This document shows, piece after piece, positions 43,001-51,955 of a stretch of 64,000 nucleotides of DNA. This stretch comes from Foliamicus sp963666765 (GTDB taxonomy: Bacteria > Pseudomonadota > Gammaproteobacteria > Steroidobacterales > Foliamicaceae): NCBI GenBank assembly GCA_963666765.1, contig OY762933.1:496001-560000 (forward strand), written 5' to 3'. Each line of letters opens with the position of its first letter. The stretch's first letter is position 1. Both the position numbers and the translations under genes were made by a program. A model generated the notes under the pieces. That model was not told where the DNA came from and did not search any database. It worked only from the letters and a program-made list of their open reading frames with translations.

Positions 43001-43597
43001 GTGAGCCCTATTCGATCAATCTTGAATCATACACCCGTTTATCGGGCTTCCCTTATGGTGTCCGCGGCCTGCCTGGCGCTGTTTTCCCCTGTTGGATCGC
43101 CTGCGGACGATCAGGCAGCGGCCCAAGCAGGCAGCGATGAACCTGCCCTCGAGTGGATTCGGGCGGGCGATCTCATGCCCTTGCTCGCAAAACACCAGGG
43201 CAAGGTGGTGCTGGTCAATTTCTGGGCCACCTGGTGCGGCCCCTGCATACACGAGATTCCTGCGCTGATCCGGCTGCGTGAGAAGCTGGATCCGTCCCGC
43301 TTCGCCCTGGTGGCGATCTCGCTGGACGATCAGGCCGATGCGGCCTGGCTGGTCCCGGAATTCATCGAAACGCGGTTTCCCGAGTGGCGCAGCTACCTCA
43401 ACGGGGAATTCGAGGACTATCTGCTGGTGGAAGAGCTGGATCCCTTCTGGCCGGGCGTCATGCCGGCAAATTACGTGATCGGCCCGGACGGCGGGGTTGT
43501 GAAGACGTTGCTGGGAGGGCACAGCGAGGAGCAGTTCGAAGAGGCCGTCCGGTCGGCCATGCGGGTGACGGAAGCCGCCAAGGCAACTGATCGTTAG
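43001..43597 (+). CDS. TlpA-family periplasmic thioredoxin-like protein
   Basis: Exported thiol-disulfide oxidoreductase. It has 198 residues if started at the GTG at 43001, which gives a signal peptide (hydrophobic part about 18-32); an ATG at 43055 is an alternative with a shorter signal. The active site is FWATWCGPCIHEIP, followed by LVAISLDDQ and MPANYVIGPDG with the cis-proline. Its 5' end is only 13 bases from the divergent propeller gene, and its stop overlaps the next gene's stop by four bases. Proximity suggests it keeps cysteines of the propeller, or a related substrate, reduced. Confidence 0.85.
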   Translation: MSPIRSILNHTPVYRASLMVSAACLALFSPVGSPADDQAAAQAGSDEPALEWIRAGDLMPLLAKHQGKVVLVNFWATWCGPCIHEIPALIRLREKLDPSRFALVAISLDDQADAAWLVPEFIETRFPEWRSYLNGEFEDYLLVEELDPFWPGVMPANYVIGPDGGVVKTLLGGHSEEQFEEAVRSAMRVTEAAKATDR

Positions 43598-44625
43598 TCG
43601 GCAAGCCCCAGCCGCTTGTGCATTATCGGGCTGGTGGTCGTATATTGCAGGTGCACTTTCTTGCCGGGAGTGAGTATCGCCTTGGCCGCGAACGCCGCCA
43701 GGGCGGCTTCGTGAAACCCGCTGAGGATCAGCTTCTTCTTGCCCGGGTAGTGGCAGATGTCACCGATTGCGAAAATCCCGGGAACGTTGGTCTGGAACTT
43801 CTCCGGGTCCACGTTCACGGTCTTGCGGTTCAGGTCCAGGCCCCAGCCGGCAATCGGACCGAGCTTCGGGGAAAGACCAAAAAAGACCAATAAATCATCA
43901 ACTTCCAGAGGACTCTTCTCAACGTCCTCAATGCTGAGTGTGACTGCGGAAAGCTCATCCCCGGCCAGGTGCAGGCGGGTTGCACGGGCTTTCTCGTACA
44001 GGTGCGCCCTGCCCCGGGCAACCAGCTCCCTGAACTGGGCCACCGACGCCGGCGCCGCGCGGTACTCGTCCCACCGGTGCGCCAGCGTTACGGATTCGGC
44101 GATACCGCTCAGCTCCAGCGCCCAGTCCAGAGCGGAATCGCCACCGCCGAGGATCAGCAGCCGCCTGCCGCTGAAACGCGAAGAATCTTTCACCCGGTAA
44201 TGCAGCTGCCGCCCTTCTATGGTCTCCGCGCCGTCCAGGCGCAGCTTGCGGGGCTGAAACGAGCCCACGCCGCCTGCGAGGAACAGGGTCTGTGCCTGAA
44301 ACCGCGTTCCCGCCCCGGTTTCGACGTGAAAGCCCTCCCCTTCCCCCAGTGGCCGGACCACCGTCACCTCCTCGCCCAGGTGAAAGGTCGGCTTGAAGGG
44401 TGCGATCTGTTCCATAAGGGCATCGACCAGTTCCTGGGCGTTGAGCACCGGAATGGCCGGAATGTCGTAGATCGGCTTGTCCGGGTAGAGTTCGGCGCAT
44501 TGCCCGCCGGGCTCCCGCAACGCATCGACCACGTGCGCGCTGATGCCCAGCAGCCCCAGTTCGAAAACCTGGAAAAGCCCGCAGGGACCGGCGCCAACGA
44601 TCAGTGCATCGGTTCGTATGGTCAT
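43594..44625 (-). CDS. Ferredoxin/flavodoxin-NADP+ reductase-like flavoprotein (thioredoxin-reductase fold)
   Basis: FAD- and NAD(P)H-binding reductase of 343 residues. The FAD motif is DALIVGAGPCGLFQVFELG, followed by GGQCAELYPDKPIYDIPAIP, characteristic of the type 2 ferredoxin-NADP reductase group. The NADPH motif is LLILGGGDSALDWALEL and the C-terminal FAD contact is PGIFAIGDICHYPGKKKLIL. It lacks the CxxC of thioredoxin reductase. It converges with the TlpA gene. Codons about 43861-43935 are relatively AT-rich. Confidence 0.9.
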   Translation of the reverse strand: MTIRTDALIVGAGPCGLFQVFELGLLGISAHVVDALREPGGQCAELYPDKPIYDIPAIPVLNAQELVDALMEQIAPFKPTFHLGEEVTVVRPLGEGEGFHVETGAGTRFQAQTLFLAGGVGSFQPRKLRLDGAETIEGRQLHYRVKDSSRFSGRRLLILGGGDSALDWALELSGIAESVTLAHRWDEYRAAPASVAQFRELVARGRAHLYEKARATRLHLAGDELSAVTLSIEDVEKSPLEVDDLLVFFGLSPKLGPIAGWGLDLNRKTVNVDPEKFQTNVPGIFAIGDICHYPGKKKLILSGFHEAALAAFAAKAILTPGKKVHLQYTTTSPIMHKRLGLAD

Positions 44626-44706
44626 AGGCTTCCAGGCGCCGGTGCAGGCCGGGGGTAGTCGCGAGCGGGATTATAAGTGTCGCCTGCGCGGCGATACACT
44701 TGCGGT

Positions 44707-46446
44707 ATGAGAGACCAGGCCCGCTGGCTGATCCTGTTCGGCGCCGCATTGCTGATTCTGACAGCGGGTTTCGGGCTGCGCGACCCATGGCCGCCCAATG
44801 AACCGGAAAACGCGCTGGCCGCCGCGGAAATGCTGAAGTCCGGCGAATGGCTTGCGCCGACGCTCGCAGGCGAATTGTTCGTCAAGGAGGGGCCGCTATA
44901 TCTCTGGATTCTGGCGGTTTTCCAATGGTTATTCGGCATGAGGATCGGATTCCTGCTGCCGTCCCTGCTTGCCGCCGCCGGCATGTTCTGGATGACCTGC
45001 GACCTGGCCCGCAGGCTTTGGGACGATGCCGCCGGTTTCTGGACCGGCGCCGCAATGCTGGGTTGCGTGCATTTTGCGCTGCAGGCGCACGGCGCCGGCG
45101 GCGACGTGGTGCAGTGCTTCTTCATCGTCGCGGGACTTTACGGGCTGTCCAGGCACCTGTTGCTGGGTCCTGCGCGGGGGCATTTCGTTCTGGGCTGCCT
45201 GGCCTGTGCCCTGGGGCTGTTGATCAACATTTCCGGAATGCTGCCGCTGCTTCTGCTGGCGCCGTGGTTATGGGCGGCGCGCCGCGGCTGGCTGTTGCGG
45301 CCGCCCCGGTGGGACCTCAGGCTGCTGGGCGGCCTGGCGGTTCTGGTGGCGATCCCGGCCGCGTGGCTGGCCCTGATCTGGAGTTCCGGCAGCGAATCCG
45401 TGGCGGCTTACAGGTTGGCGCTGCCGGATGCCTGGCCATTGAGGCAGGGTCCCGCGTCCTGGAGCGACCTCTACCCTTTCTGGTACTACGTCCTGCAAGT
45501 CGCTCCCTGGGCCTGTTTCCCGCTGGTGCTGACGCTTCCCTGGGTGCGCTACGGCTGGGGGGACGGCCTGCGTGCACGCGACCCCGCCCTGCTCTGCTTC
45601 ATCGTTTGGGCAGGCGCCGTCCTGCTGCTGATATCCGTCAGCCAGGCGAAGCGGGCGGCCGATTTTCTGCCGGTCATTCCGGCCCTGGCGCTTGCCTGCG
45701 GTCCGCATCTCGCCGGCGCCCTGCAACGCAGGAACTGCCGACTTGCGCTCTGGTTCGGAATGATGGCCTTGCTGCTGGCGCTGCTGTTCTCCATGCTCAG
45801 CGTGTACGGCGTGGCACCGGCCGACGAGCCGGCGGTAACTTCCCTTTCCGACGGTTCGCCCTTCTGGTTCAACCTCCTGAACCCCGGGCGGCTGGCGTTG
45901 CTACTGGAAATCAACTCGGTCCATCCCGTGGTCGTTCCGCTGGTGATCGTGGCCAGCGCCGCGGGACTGGCGGGCCTGCTGGCCGCCGGCAGCCGCAGGG
46001 TTCCTGCAGTCACGGGATGCATCATCGTTCTGTTCTGGATGCTGCTGGGCTGGGGCTCGTTCTCCCTGCTTAACGAAGGACGCTCCGGCAGAACCATAAC
46101 CATAGCCGCCCTCGAGGCCCTTCCCCAAGGCACGGAGTTGGGCCTGGCCGACTGGCGGGCCCAGCAGGTCCTGCACATGGACCGGCCGGTCACCCACTTC
46201 GGGCGCCGGCGCGCCGACCGCCGCCAGGAAATCCTGGACGCTTCGGCGTGGCTGAGCGAAGCACCCGACAGGATGCTCCTGGCGCCGGAAGAGTATCGAA
46301 GCTGGTGTTTCACGGGCGAGTCGGGCATCCCCCTGGGGTATGCCCATCGCCGCTACTGGTACCTGCTCGGTCCCGAGATGCTGCGCCCGGAATGCCGCGT
46401 TGGCACTACCCCGCAGCGCGTCGTTTCTTTCCCCGGCTGGCGCTGA
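44707..46446 (+). CDS. ArnT-like membrane glycosyltransferase (GT-C fold)
   Basis: Polyprenyl-phosphate-sugar-dependent glycosyltransferase of the GT83/GT39 type. It has 579 residues with about 11-12 hydrophobic segments. The first periplasmic loop has the family pattern around DPWPPNEPENALAAAEMLKS, with acidic residues in place of the usual D-E-R-Y pattern, then VKEGPLYLWILAV, corresponding to the KPPLxYW motif. The C-terminal soluble part follows the last helix. The acceptor is probably lipid A, another glycolipid or a protein; it is not resolved. The start is the ATG at 44707, 81 bases from the divergent reductase gene. Confidence 0.82.
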   Translation: MRDQARWLILFGAALLILTAGFGLRDPWPPNEPENALAAAEMLKSGEWLAPTLAGELFVKEGPLYLWILAVFQWLFGMRIGFLLPSLLAAAGMFWMTCDLARRLWDDAAGFWTGAAMLGCVHFALQAHGAGGDVVQCFFIVAGLYGLSRHLLLGPARGHFVLGCLACALGLLINISGMLPLLLLAPWLWAARRGWLLRPPRWDLRLLGGLAVLVAIPAAWLALIWSSGSESVAAYRLALPDAWPLRQGPASWSDLYPFWYYVLQVAPWACFPLVLTLPWVRYGWGDGLRARDPALLCFIVWAGAVLLLISVSQAKRAADFLPVIPALALACGPHLAGALQRRNCRLALWFGMMALLLALLFSMLSVYGVAPADEPAVTSLSDGSPFWFNLLNPGRLALLLEINSVHPVVVPLVIVASAAGLAGLLAAGSRRVPAVTGCIIVLFWMLLGWGSFSLLNEGRSGRTITIAALEALPQGTELGLADWRAQQVLHMDRPVTHFGRRRADRRQEILDASAWLSEAPDRMLLAPEEYRSWCFTGESGIPLGYAHRRYWYLLGPEMLRPECRVGTTPQRVVSFPGWR

Positions 46447-46473
46447 CCCCGGACTCGTCAGCCTGGAGTGCGG

Positions 46474-46812
46474 TCAGCAGCGCGCCAGGAGAGCCTCGGC
46501 TGGAGAAGGACCGCCGCCGACAAGCTGTCTGATCGTCTCCGACAACGCCTGTCCGTCCTCCCCATCGAGCGCAACGCCTGCGCCCGGCCGCCGGCCCCCG
46601 GAAAACTCGTCCGCGCCGATCCAGGCAATGCTGCCGGAGACGCTGTGCTTGGCGCCGTCCGGCAGTTGCAGCAGGAGCACGACTTCTTCGCCCAGGAAAT
46701 GGTTCCGGCGAGTCGTAACGAACAGTCCGCCCGGCGTGAGGAACGGCAGCCAGGCTGCGGAAAGGGACTCGGCGGTATCCAGCACCAGCGAATAGAAGCC
46801 CGGGACGCTCAT
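46474..46812 (-). CDS. pilZ: PilZ domain protein
   Basis: A small protein of 112 residues. Its position after holB and its content (ATGA overlap with the holB stop, LFVTTRRNHFLGEEVVLLLQ, VSGSIAWIGADEF) fit the PilZ protein found after holB in many Proteobacteria, where PilZ is needed for type IV pilus assembly. The RxxxR and NxSxxG c-di-GMP motifs of canonical PilZ domains are not apparent, as in the original type IV pilus PilZ. Confidence 0.85.
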   Translation of the reverse strand: MSVPGFYSLVLDTAESLSAAWLPFLTPGGLFVTTRRNHFLGEEVVLLLQLPDGAKHSVSGSIAWIGADEFSGGRRPGAGVALDGEDGQALSETIRQLVGGGPSPAEALLARC

Positions 46813-47768
46813 CGCCGGGCGCTGAAGCCGCCGTACCAGTCCTTGAGCAGCACTGTGACGGCCAGTTCCGTGTTCGGGTTGAAACGTTCGATGCGGCGGC
46901 AATCCATGACGGTGTCCAAATGAACGAAGCCCTGCCTGATCATTTCCTCCCGGGCATCCGCGGGCAAGACCGAAAATCTCTGTTTGTAGGCATTTTTTCC
47001 GCTTGCGGTCCAGTCCTGGATACGTCGAAACGCGCAGCGAAACAGGAAATCGCAGCAAAAACGCATCGGCAGGTCCTTCCAGCTGCGCGCAACCTCCAGC
47101 GGTGTTGCGGCCCGCCGTTCCAGGCTGGCCAACTGGCTGCTCATCGCCCTCGCGCGTTCGTCCAGGCCTTCGCCATGCAATTGCCGCGCCGTGAGAGGGC
47201 CCCCTCCGGCCAGCCGCAGCGCGTTTTCCCAGTTCACGCCCGATTCCTGCTCCGACAGCCAGGCAAGGGCCGTCTCCCGGGGCACGGCCGGTGAACGCAG
47301 CAGGCGGCAGCGGCTGATGATCGTTGCGGGCAGCCGGGCCGGGTCGTCGGCAACCAGCAGTATGTAGCTGTCCGGCTGCGGCTCCTCAAGGATCTTGAGC
47401 AGGCTGTTGGCCGCGGATCGCGTCATCGACTCCGCCGGGCAGACCGCGGCCACGCGGGCGCCCGAGCCGTAGGTGCTGAGCTGCATGAATACGATCAACT
47501 CGCGGATGCGCTCCACCGGGAGCAACTTGCCCGTCTCCGGCGCGGCCGGGTGCAGGTTCGCATGCAGCGTGGTCTCCGGCGCGGATTCCGCCGGCCATAC
47601 GGGACGATCGGAACCCAGCAGCGCTTGCGCCAGCCATGCGGCCAGGCGCCGCTTGCCGATGCCGTGCTGGCCGTGTATCAACAGGGCATGGGCCAGCTGG
47701 CCCGAATCGATCTGGACCGCAAGCTCGGCCGCGGCAGGTTCCAGCCAGGGAAGCCGCGTCCGGTTCAC
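46809..47768 (-). CDS. holB: DNA polymerase III delta' subunit
   Basis: Clamp-loader subunit that helps open the sliding clamp. The GTG at 47766-47768 is preferred because MNRTRLPWLEP then matches the start of other delta' proteins; an upstream ATG at 47799-47801 would add 11 residues and overlap tmk by 29 bases. It has 319 residues. Degenerate P-loop (HGQHGIGKRRLA), NSLLKILEEP (the SRC/sensor region) and ISRCRLL are present. The zinc-module cysteines normally found after the P-loop are missing: the segment between ALLGSDRP and LHPAAPE has none. Confidence 0.9.
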   Translation of the reverse strand: MNRTRLPWLEPAAAELAVQIDSGQLAHALLIHGQHGIGKRRLAAWLAQALLGSDRPVWPAESAPETTLHANLHPAAPETGKLLPVERIRELIVFMQLSTYGSGARVAAVCPAESMTRSAANSLLKILEEPQPDSYILLVADDPARLPATIISRCRLLRSPAVPRETALAWLSEQESGVNWENALRLAGGGPLTARQLHGEGLDERARAMSSQLASLERRAATPLEVARSWKDLPMRFCCDFLFRCAFRRIQDWTASGKNAYKQRFSVLPADAREEMIRQGFVHLDTVMDCRRIERFNPNTELAVTVLLKDWYGGFSARR

Positions 47769-47772
47769 GCCA

Positions 47773-48399
47773 TCAGAGACCGGCAAGCTCACCGACTGCA
47801 TCCTTCAGGTCCGTTTGCACAGCCTCCAGGGATCTGGACGCATCCACAACGCAGTAGCTGTCGCCGCCCACCGCCGCCCGGTCCAGGTATCCGGCTCGCA
47901 CCCTCTCGAAGAATTCCCGGCTCTCGCGTTCAAACCGGTCGCCGCCTTGCGGATTGTCCTTTCGCGAGAGCCCGACGCTGACCGGAGCGTCCAGGAGAAT
48001 CGTCAGGTCCGGGCGCAGGCCGTCCAGGACCTGCTGTTCCAGCGCCTCCACGTACTCCGGGGGAATTCCCCGCCCGCGGGACTGATAGGCGTAACTCGAG
48101 TCCACAAAGCGGTCGCAGATGACCCATGAACCCGCTTCGAGCGCAGGACGGATAACTTCCTTCAGGGAAGCGCTGCGCGCGGCGAACATCAGCAGCAGTT
48201 CCGCCAGCGGCGGCATGCCGGTCACTTCGGGATCCAGCAGTATTTCTCTCAGCCGTTCTCCCAGCGCCGTGCCGCCCGGCTCCCGGGCCGCGACCACGGC
48301 TATGCCCTGCTCCCTGAGCCAGCCGGCCAGGAAGGCGGAGTGGGTCGACTTGCCCGCACCCTCTATGCCCTCCAGAACTACGAATCGCCCGCGGCCCAT
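47773..48399 (-). CDS. tmk: Thymidylate kinase
   Basis: Phosphorylates dTMP to dTDP. It has 208 residues. The P-loop is LEGIEGAGKSTHSAFL, followed by AREPGGTALGERLRE, the DR(F/Y/H) motif VICDRFVDSSYAYQ, and the lid region after LLDAPVSVGLSR. Encoded between mltG and holB as in most Proteobacteria. Its stop is 4 bases before the chosen holB start. Confidence 0.96.
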   Translation of the reverse strand: MGRGRFVVLEGIEGAGKSTHSAFLAGWLREQGIAVVAAREPGGTALGERLREILLDPEVTGMPPLAELLLMFAARSASLKEVIRPALEAGSWVICDRFVDSSYAYQSRGRGIPPEYVEALEQQVLDGLRPDLTILLDAPVSVGLSRKDNPQGGDRFERESREFFERVRAGYLDRAAVGGDSYCVVDASRSLEAVQTDLKDAVGELAGL

Positions 48400-48432
48400 A
48401 TCAGCTAAAGCATAGCCGCGTCGGGTGGGGCA

Positions 48433-49476
48433 TTAATCCGCCGCCGCCGTGCGGCCGTTGCGTGCGCGCTGGCTTTGAACCAGCATCGCTACCGCGGCGT
48501 TGTGTCCGTCCAGTGTTTCGTTGAATACGTGGCTGCCGTCGAGGTCCGCCGATGCGACGTAGTACAGGTAGTTGCCCGGCGCCGGCTGCACCGCCGCGCG
48601 AAGGGACGGCTCACCCGGTAGCGAAATGGGCGTAGGCGGAAGTCCGTAGCGCGTATAGGTGTTGTACGGCGTGTCCTCCCGCAGGTGGGCCCGGGTGATG
48701 TCGCCGGCGTACTCCCGGCCGAGTCCGTATATCACCGTGGGGTCGACCTGAAGCCGCATCCGACGCTCAAGGCGCCGGGCGAGCACGCCGGCAATGACGG
48801 GGCGTTCGGCGTCGATCCCGGTCTCGCGCTCGATTACGGACGCCAGGGTCAAGGCCTCGTAGGGATCGTCCAGGGGCAATCCGGGCGCGCGCTCCGCCCA
48901 CGCCGCTTGCAATCGGTCCTGCATCAGCCTGTGGGCCCGCAGAAGCAGATCGGCGTCGGTTTCGCCGTGCGTGTAGGCGTAGGTATCCGGGAAGAACCAT
49001 CCCTCGGCGTGCGAATGCGCCAGCTCCAGTTCCCTGGCCAGGCCTTCCGGATCCTGCTCTTTAAGGGTGGATACGAGCGGCTCGGCGGCCGGCAGCGCCT
49101 GGAGCAATTCGTTCACGGTCCAGCCCTCGATGATGGTGAAGTAGTGTTGAACGACCTCGCCGCGCACCATGCGGTCAATGAGCAGGCGATGGGTGTCGCC
49201 CGCCCTGACCCGGTATTCGCCCGCCTGTATGCTCGCTGCGGTTCCCGTAATGTAGGCCGCCAGCTTGAACAGCCAGGGCCGCTGCAGCATCTCGCTTACT
49301 TCAAGCCGTGCGACCACTGCATTCAGGGAGTCGCCCGGCTCGACAACCACAGTCCTGTCGGCGGATCCTGCAGCCAGGGGGTTTTCCAGCGCCAGGCGCG
49401 CGACATACAGGGCGGCAAGCGTGAGGAGGGCCGCCGCGGCCACCGCGGCAACCACGCCCCTGCCCCTGCGGGTCAT
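48433..49476 (-). CDS. mltG: Endolytic peptidoglycan transglycosylase MltG
   Basis: Membrane-anchored lytic transglycosylase that terminates glycan strands. It has 347 residues. An N-terminal transmembrane segment (about 8-27) is followed by a LysM-like part and the YceG domain. The catalytic Glu lies in the ASVIERETG motif, followed by RLQVDPTVIYGLG and NTYTRYGLPPTPIS. The ATG overlaps the fabF stop by one base (TGATG on the coding strand). The usual pabC between fabF and mltG is absent. Confidence 0.95.
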   Translation of the reverse strand: MTRRGRGVVAAVAAAALLTLAALYVARLALENPLAAGSADRTVVVEPGDSLNAVVARLEVSEMLQRPWLFKLAAYITGTAASIQAGEYRVRAGDTHRLLIDRMVRGEVVQHYFTIIEGWTVNELLQALPAAEPLVSTLKEQDPEGLARELELAHSHAEGWFFPDTYAYTHGETDADLLLRAHRLMQDRLQAAWAERAPGLPLDDPYEALTLASVIERETGIDAERPVIAGVLARRLERRMRLQVDPTVIYGLGREYAGDITRAHLREDTPYNTYTRYGLPPTPISLPGEPSLRAAVQPAPGNYLYYVASADLDGSHVFNETLDGHNAAVAMLVQSQRARNGRTAAAD

Positions 49477-50720
49477 CAGACCCCGCGGAAGATCAGGCAG
49501 CCGTTGGTGCCGCCGAAGCCGAAGGAATTGCTCATGCTAACGCGCACAGACATTTCGCGCGCCGTCCCGGGCACGAAGTCAAGGTCGCAGCCTTCACCGG
49601 GGTTGTCGAGATTGATAGTCGGCGGAACCGCTCCGTCGCGTATCGCCAGGATCGAATACAGCGCCTCCAGCGCGCCGGCTGCGCCGAGCAGGTGACCGGT
49701 CATCGACTTGGTCGAACTGATCGCCACACGCCCGGCATGGTCGCCGAAAACGTCCTTGATGGCGATGGTTTCGACCAGGTCGCCGAGCGGCGTGGAAGTA
49801 GCGTGGGCGTTGATGTAGTCCACCTCTTCCGGATCGATGCCCGCATCCTCAAGCGCCGCGCGCATACAGGCGGCCCCGCCCGCCCCGTCCTCGGAAGGGG
49901 CCGTGATGTGATATGCGTCGCTGCTCATGCCGAAGCCGATGATTTCGGCGAGGATCTCCGCGTTGCGCGCACGGGCATGCTCGAATTCCTCCAGCATCAG
50001 GCATACGCCGCCGCTGGCGAGCACGAAACCGTCGCGGTCCCGGTCCCAGGGCCGGCTGGCCTTTTCCGGTTCGTCATTGCGCAGCGACAGGGCGCGGGCC
50101 GACGCGAAACCGCCGATGCCGAGATAAGCGATGCAGTGCTCGGTACCGCCGGCGATGCAGGCATCGGTCTCCCCGTAGGCGATGGCCCTGGCGCCCAGAC
50201 CAATCGAATGCGTGGACGTGGAGCAGGCGGTGGCCGTGGCGATATTGGGACCGCGGGCGCCGGTCTGTATCGAGATCAGGCCGGCGGGCATGTTGACGAT
50301 GATGCCGGGAACCAGGAAGGGTGAAATGCGCCGTGGATTGTTCTTCTCGCGGAAGCGCTCATGGCTGGCCTCGATGGTGCGGATCCCGCCTATACCGGAG
50401 CCCACATATACGCTTACCCGTTCCGCGTTCGATTCATCGATCACCAGTCCTGAAGAGCGCAGCGCCTGTGTTCCGGCCGCGACGCCGTAGTGGTTGAAGG
50501 CATCGAAACGCCGAACCTCCCGAGGTTCCATGTACTCGGTGGGATCGAAATCGCGGATCAGACCTGCAATTCTCGAAGGGAAAAGCCCGATATCGGGCAA
50601 TTCCTCGTGCACCGTGACACCGCTTTTCCCCTCCAGTACCGATTGCCACGCGGTCTCGGGGTCGTTGCCGACCGGGGTAATCGCTCCCGTACCCGTCACG
50701 ACTACGCGACGTCCTTTCAT
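49476..50720 (-). CDS. fabF: 3-oxoacyl-ACP synthase II
   Basis: Condensing enzyme of fatty acid elongation, needed for example for palmitoleate to vaccenate. It has 414 residues. The catalytic cysteine is in TACSTSTHSIGLGAR, the first histidine in NAHATSTPLGD and the second in KSMTGHLLGAAGALEA. C-terminal NSFGFGGTNG is present. It follows acpP on the minus strand with a 72-base gap. Confidence 0.97.
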   Translation of the reverse strand: MKGRRVVVTGTGAITPVGNDPETAWQSVLEGKSGVTVHEELPDIGLFPSRIAGLIRDFDPTEYMEPREVRRFDAFNHYGVAAGTQALRSSGLVIDESNAERVSVYVGSGIGGIRTIEASHERFREKNNPRRISPFLVPGIIVNMPAGLISIQTGARGPNIATATACSTSTHSIGLGARAIAYGETDACIAGGTEHCIAYLGIGGFASARALSLRNDEPEKASRPWDRDRDGFVLASGGVCLMLEEFEHARARNAEILAEIIGFGMSSDAYHITAPSEDGAGGAACMRAALEDAGIDPEEVDYINAHATSTPLGDLVETIAIKDVFGDHAGRVAISSTKSMTGHLLGAAGALEALYSILAIRDGAVPPTINLDNPGEGCDLDFVPGTAREMSVRVSMSNSFGFGGTNGCLIFRGV

Positions 50721-50792
50721 GAGAGTTGCTCCGGGCGGCTAGTGCACTGGGTGTGCCGGAAATCACGCCGGATTCCGGCCACGCCGGTCCGG

Positions 50793-51032
50793 CTATTCCT
50801 CCAGGCGGGCGGAAATGAAGTCGATTGCTTCCTGAACGGTGGTTATCTGCTCGGCGTTCTCGTCGGGGATCTCGGTTTCGAACTCTTCCTCAAGCGCCAT
50901 CACCAATTCGACGGTGTCCAGCGAGTCCGCGCCCAGGTCATCGACAAACGAAGACTCGTTCGTAATGCTTGATTCGGACACGCCAAGCTGCTCGGCGATG
51001 ATCGCTTTGATCTGTTGTTCCACATTGCTCAT
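50793..51032 (-). CDS. acpP: Acyl carrier protein
   Basis: Carries growing acyl chains on phosphopantetheine. It has 79 residues and is highly acidic. The attachment serine lies in DDLGADSLDTVELVMALEEE, the invariant acpP motif. The gene lies between fabG and fabF as usual. Confidence 0.98.
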   Translation of the reverse strand: MSNVEQQIKAIIAEQLGVSESSITNESSFVDDLGADSLDTVELVMALEEEFETEIPDENAEQITTVQEAIDFISARLEE

Positions 51033-51086
51033 AGATCCAGTTCCTCTAGGCGCCGGGGGGAACCGGCATGGATGCCGAAAGCGCGT

Positions 51087-51092
51087 ATTTTA
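51087..51092 (-). promoter_or_regulatory. Possible -10 element before acpP
   Basis: In the 121-base gap between fabG and acpP the minus strand has TAAAAT, five of six matches to a -10 box, about 55 bases before the acpP ATG. No -35 match at 16-18 bases was seen. A separate acpP promoter would fit the high need for this protein, but support is thin. Confidence 0.25.
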
Positions 51093-51153
51093 ACGGAATA
51101 CCGGCGCTTCCGGGAGTTAGAGCGCTTGAAGTCGAGAACAGTCCCGCCAACGT

Positions 51154-51903
51154 TCAGCCCATCCACATTCCGCCGTTCACGTGAAGCACGGTTCCGGTGA
51201 CGTAGGATGCCGCGGGAGAAGCCAGGTAGACGGCCGCGCCGGCCACGTCCAGCGGCGTCCCGACACGTCCGGCGGGAATCCGGACGATCATCGCGTCCTT
51301 TCGCTCGGCGGGAAGATCCGCGGTCATGCCGGTCTCGATATAGCCCGGCGCGATCGCGTTCACGGTAATCCCGCGTCCGGCCACTTCCTGGGCCAGCGCG
51401 CGGGTGAAGCCCAGCAATCCGGCCTTGGCCGCCGCGTAGTTGCCCTGCCCTGCCGCGCCGGCAACGCCCACCACCGAGGACAGGTTGATGATGCGCCCTC
51501 GCCTCGCCTTCAGCATGCCGCGCAGACAGGCCTTGCACAGCCGGTAGGCCGAGTTGAGATTGGTGTTGACGACGTCCTGCCAGTCGTCCGGCTTCATCCT
51601 CAGCAGCAGCTTGTCGCGGACAATTCCGGCGTTGTTCACCAGGATGGTCGGAAGGCGCCCGCCCAGGTCCGCCATGAGAGCCTTTACGCTCTTGTCGGAG
51701 GCCACGTCGAGCACCTTTCCCGCATCGTCCCCGCCAAGGCGTTCGGCAATTGCCGATGCGCCCGCCGACGTTGTCGCGGTACCGATCACGTCGGCTCCGG
51801 CTGCCCGGAACTGCCCTGCGATCTCGGCGCCGATGCCGCGCGTGGCGCCCGTGACCAGCGCGATCTCCCCGCTGAGGGAAAAGAGATGGGTATCGTCAGA
51901 CAC
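51154..51903 (-). CDS. fabG: 3-oxoacyl-ACP reductase
   Basis: NADPH-dependent SDR that reduces 3-oxoacyl-ACP. It has 249 residues from the GTG at 51901-51903 (sequence opens S-D-D-T-H-L-F). The cofactor motif is VTGATRGIGAEIA, NNAG is present and the catalytic Y-x3-K is in GNYAAAKAGLLG. The C-terminus VTGTVLHVNGGMWM is canonical. A longer frame to 52050 would run into the divergent gspG gene and is rejected. fabD and fabH, which usually precede it, are missing here. Confidence 0.95.
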   Translation of the reverse strand: MSDDTHLFSLSGEIALVTGATRGIGAEIAGQFRAAGADVIGTATTSAGASAIAERLGGDDAGKVLDVASDKSVKALMADLGGRLPTILVNNAGIVRDKLLLRMKPDDWQDVVNTNLNSAYRLCKACLRGMLKARRGRIINLSSVVGVAGAAGQGNYAAAKAGLLGFTRALAQEVAGRGITVNAIAPGYIETGMTADLPAERKDAMIVRIPAGRVGTPLDVAGAAVYLASPAASYVTGTVLHVNGGMWMG

Positions 51904-51955
51904 GCAAAAAGTATAGGCGATAGCGTCTTTAACGGCGCTCTGGCATGATTGCCGC

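Noticed and set aside
43594..43597. Apparent gene fusion of the TlpA and reductase genes
   Set aside because: They are on opposite strands and merely share overlapping stop codons.
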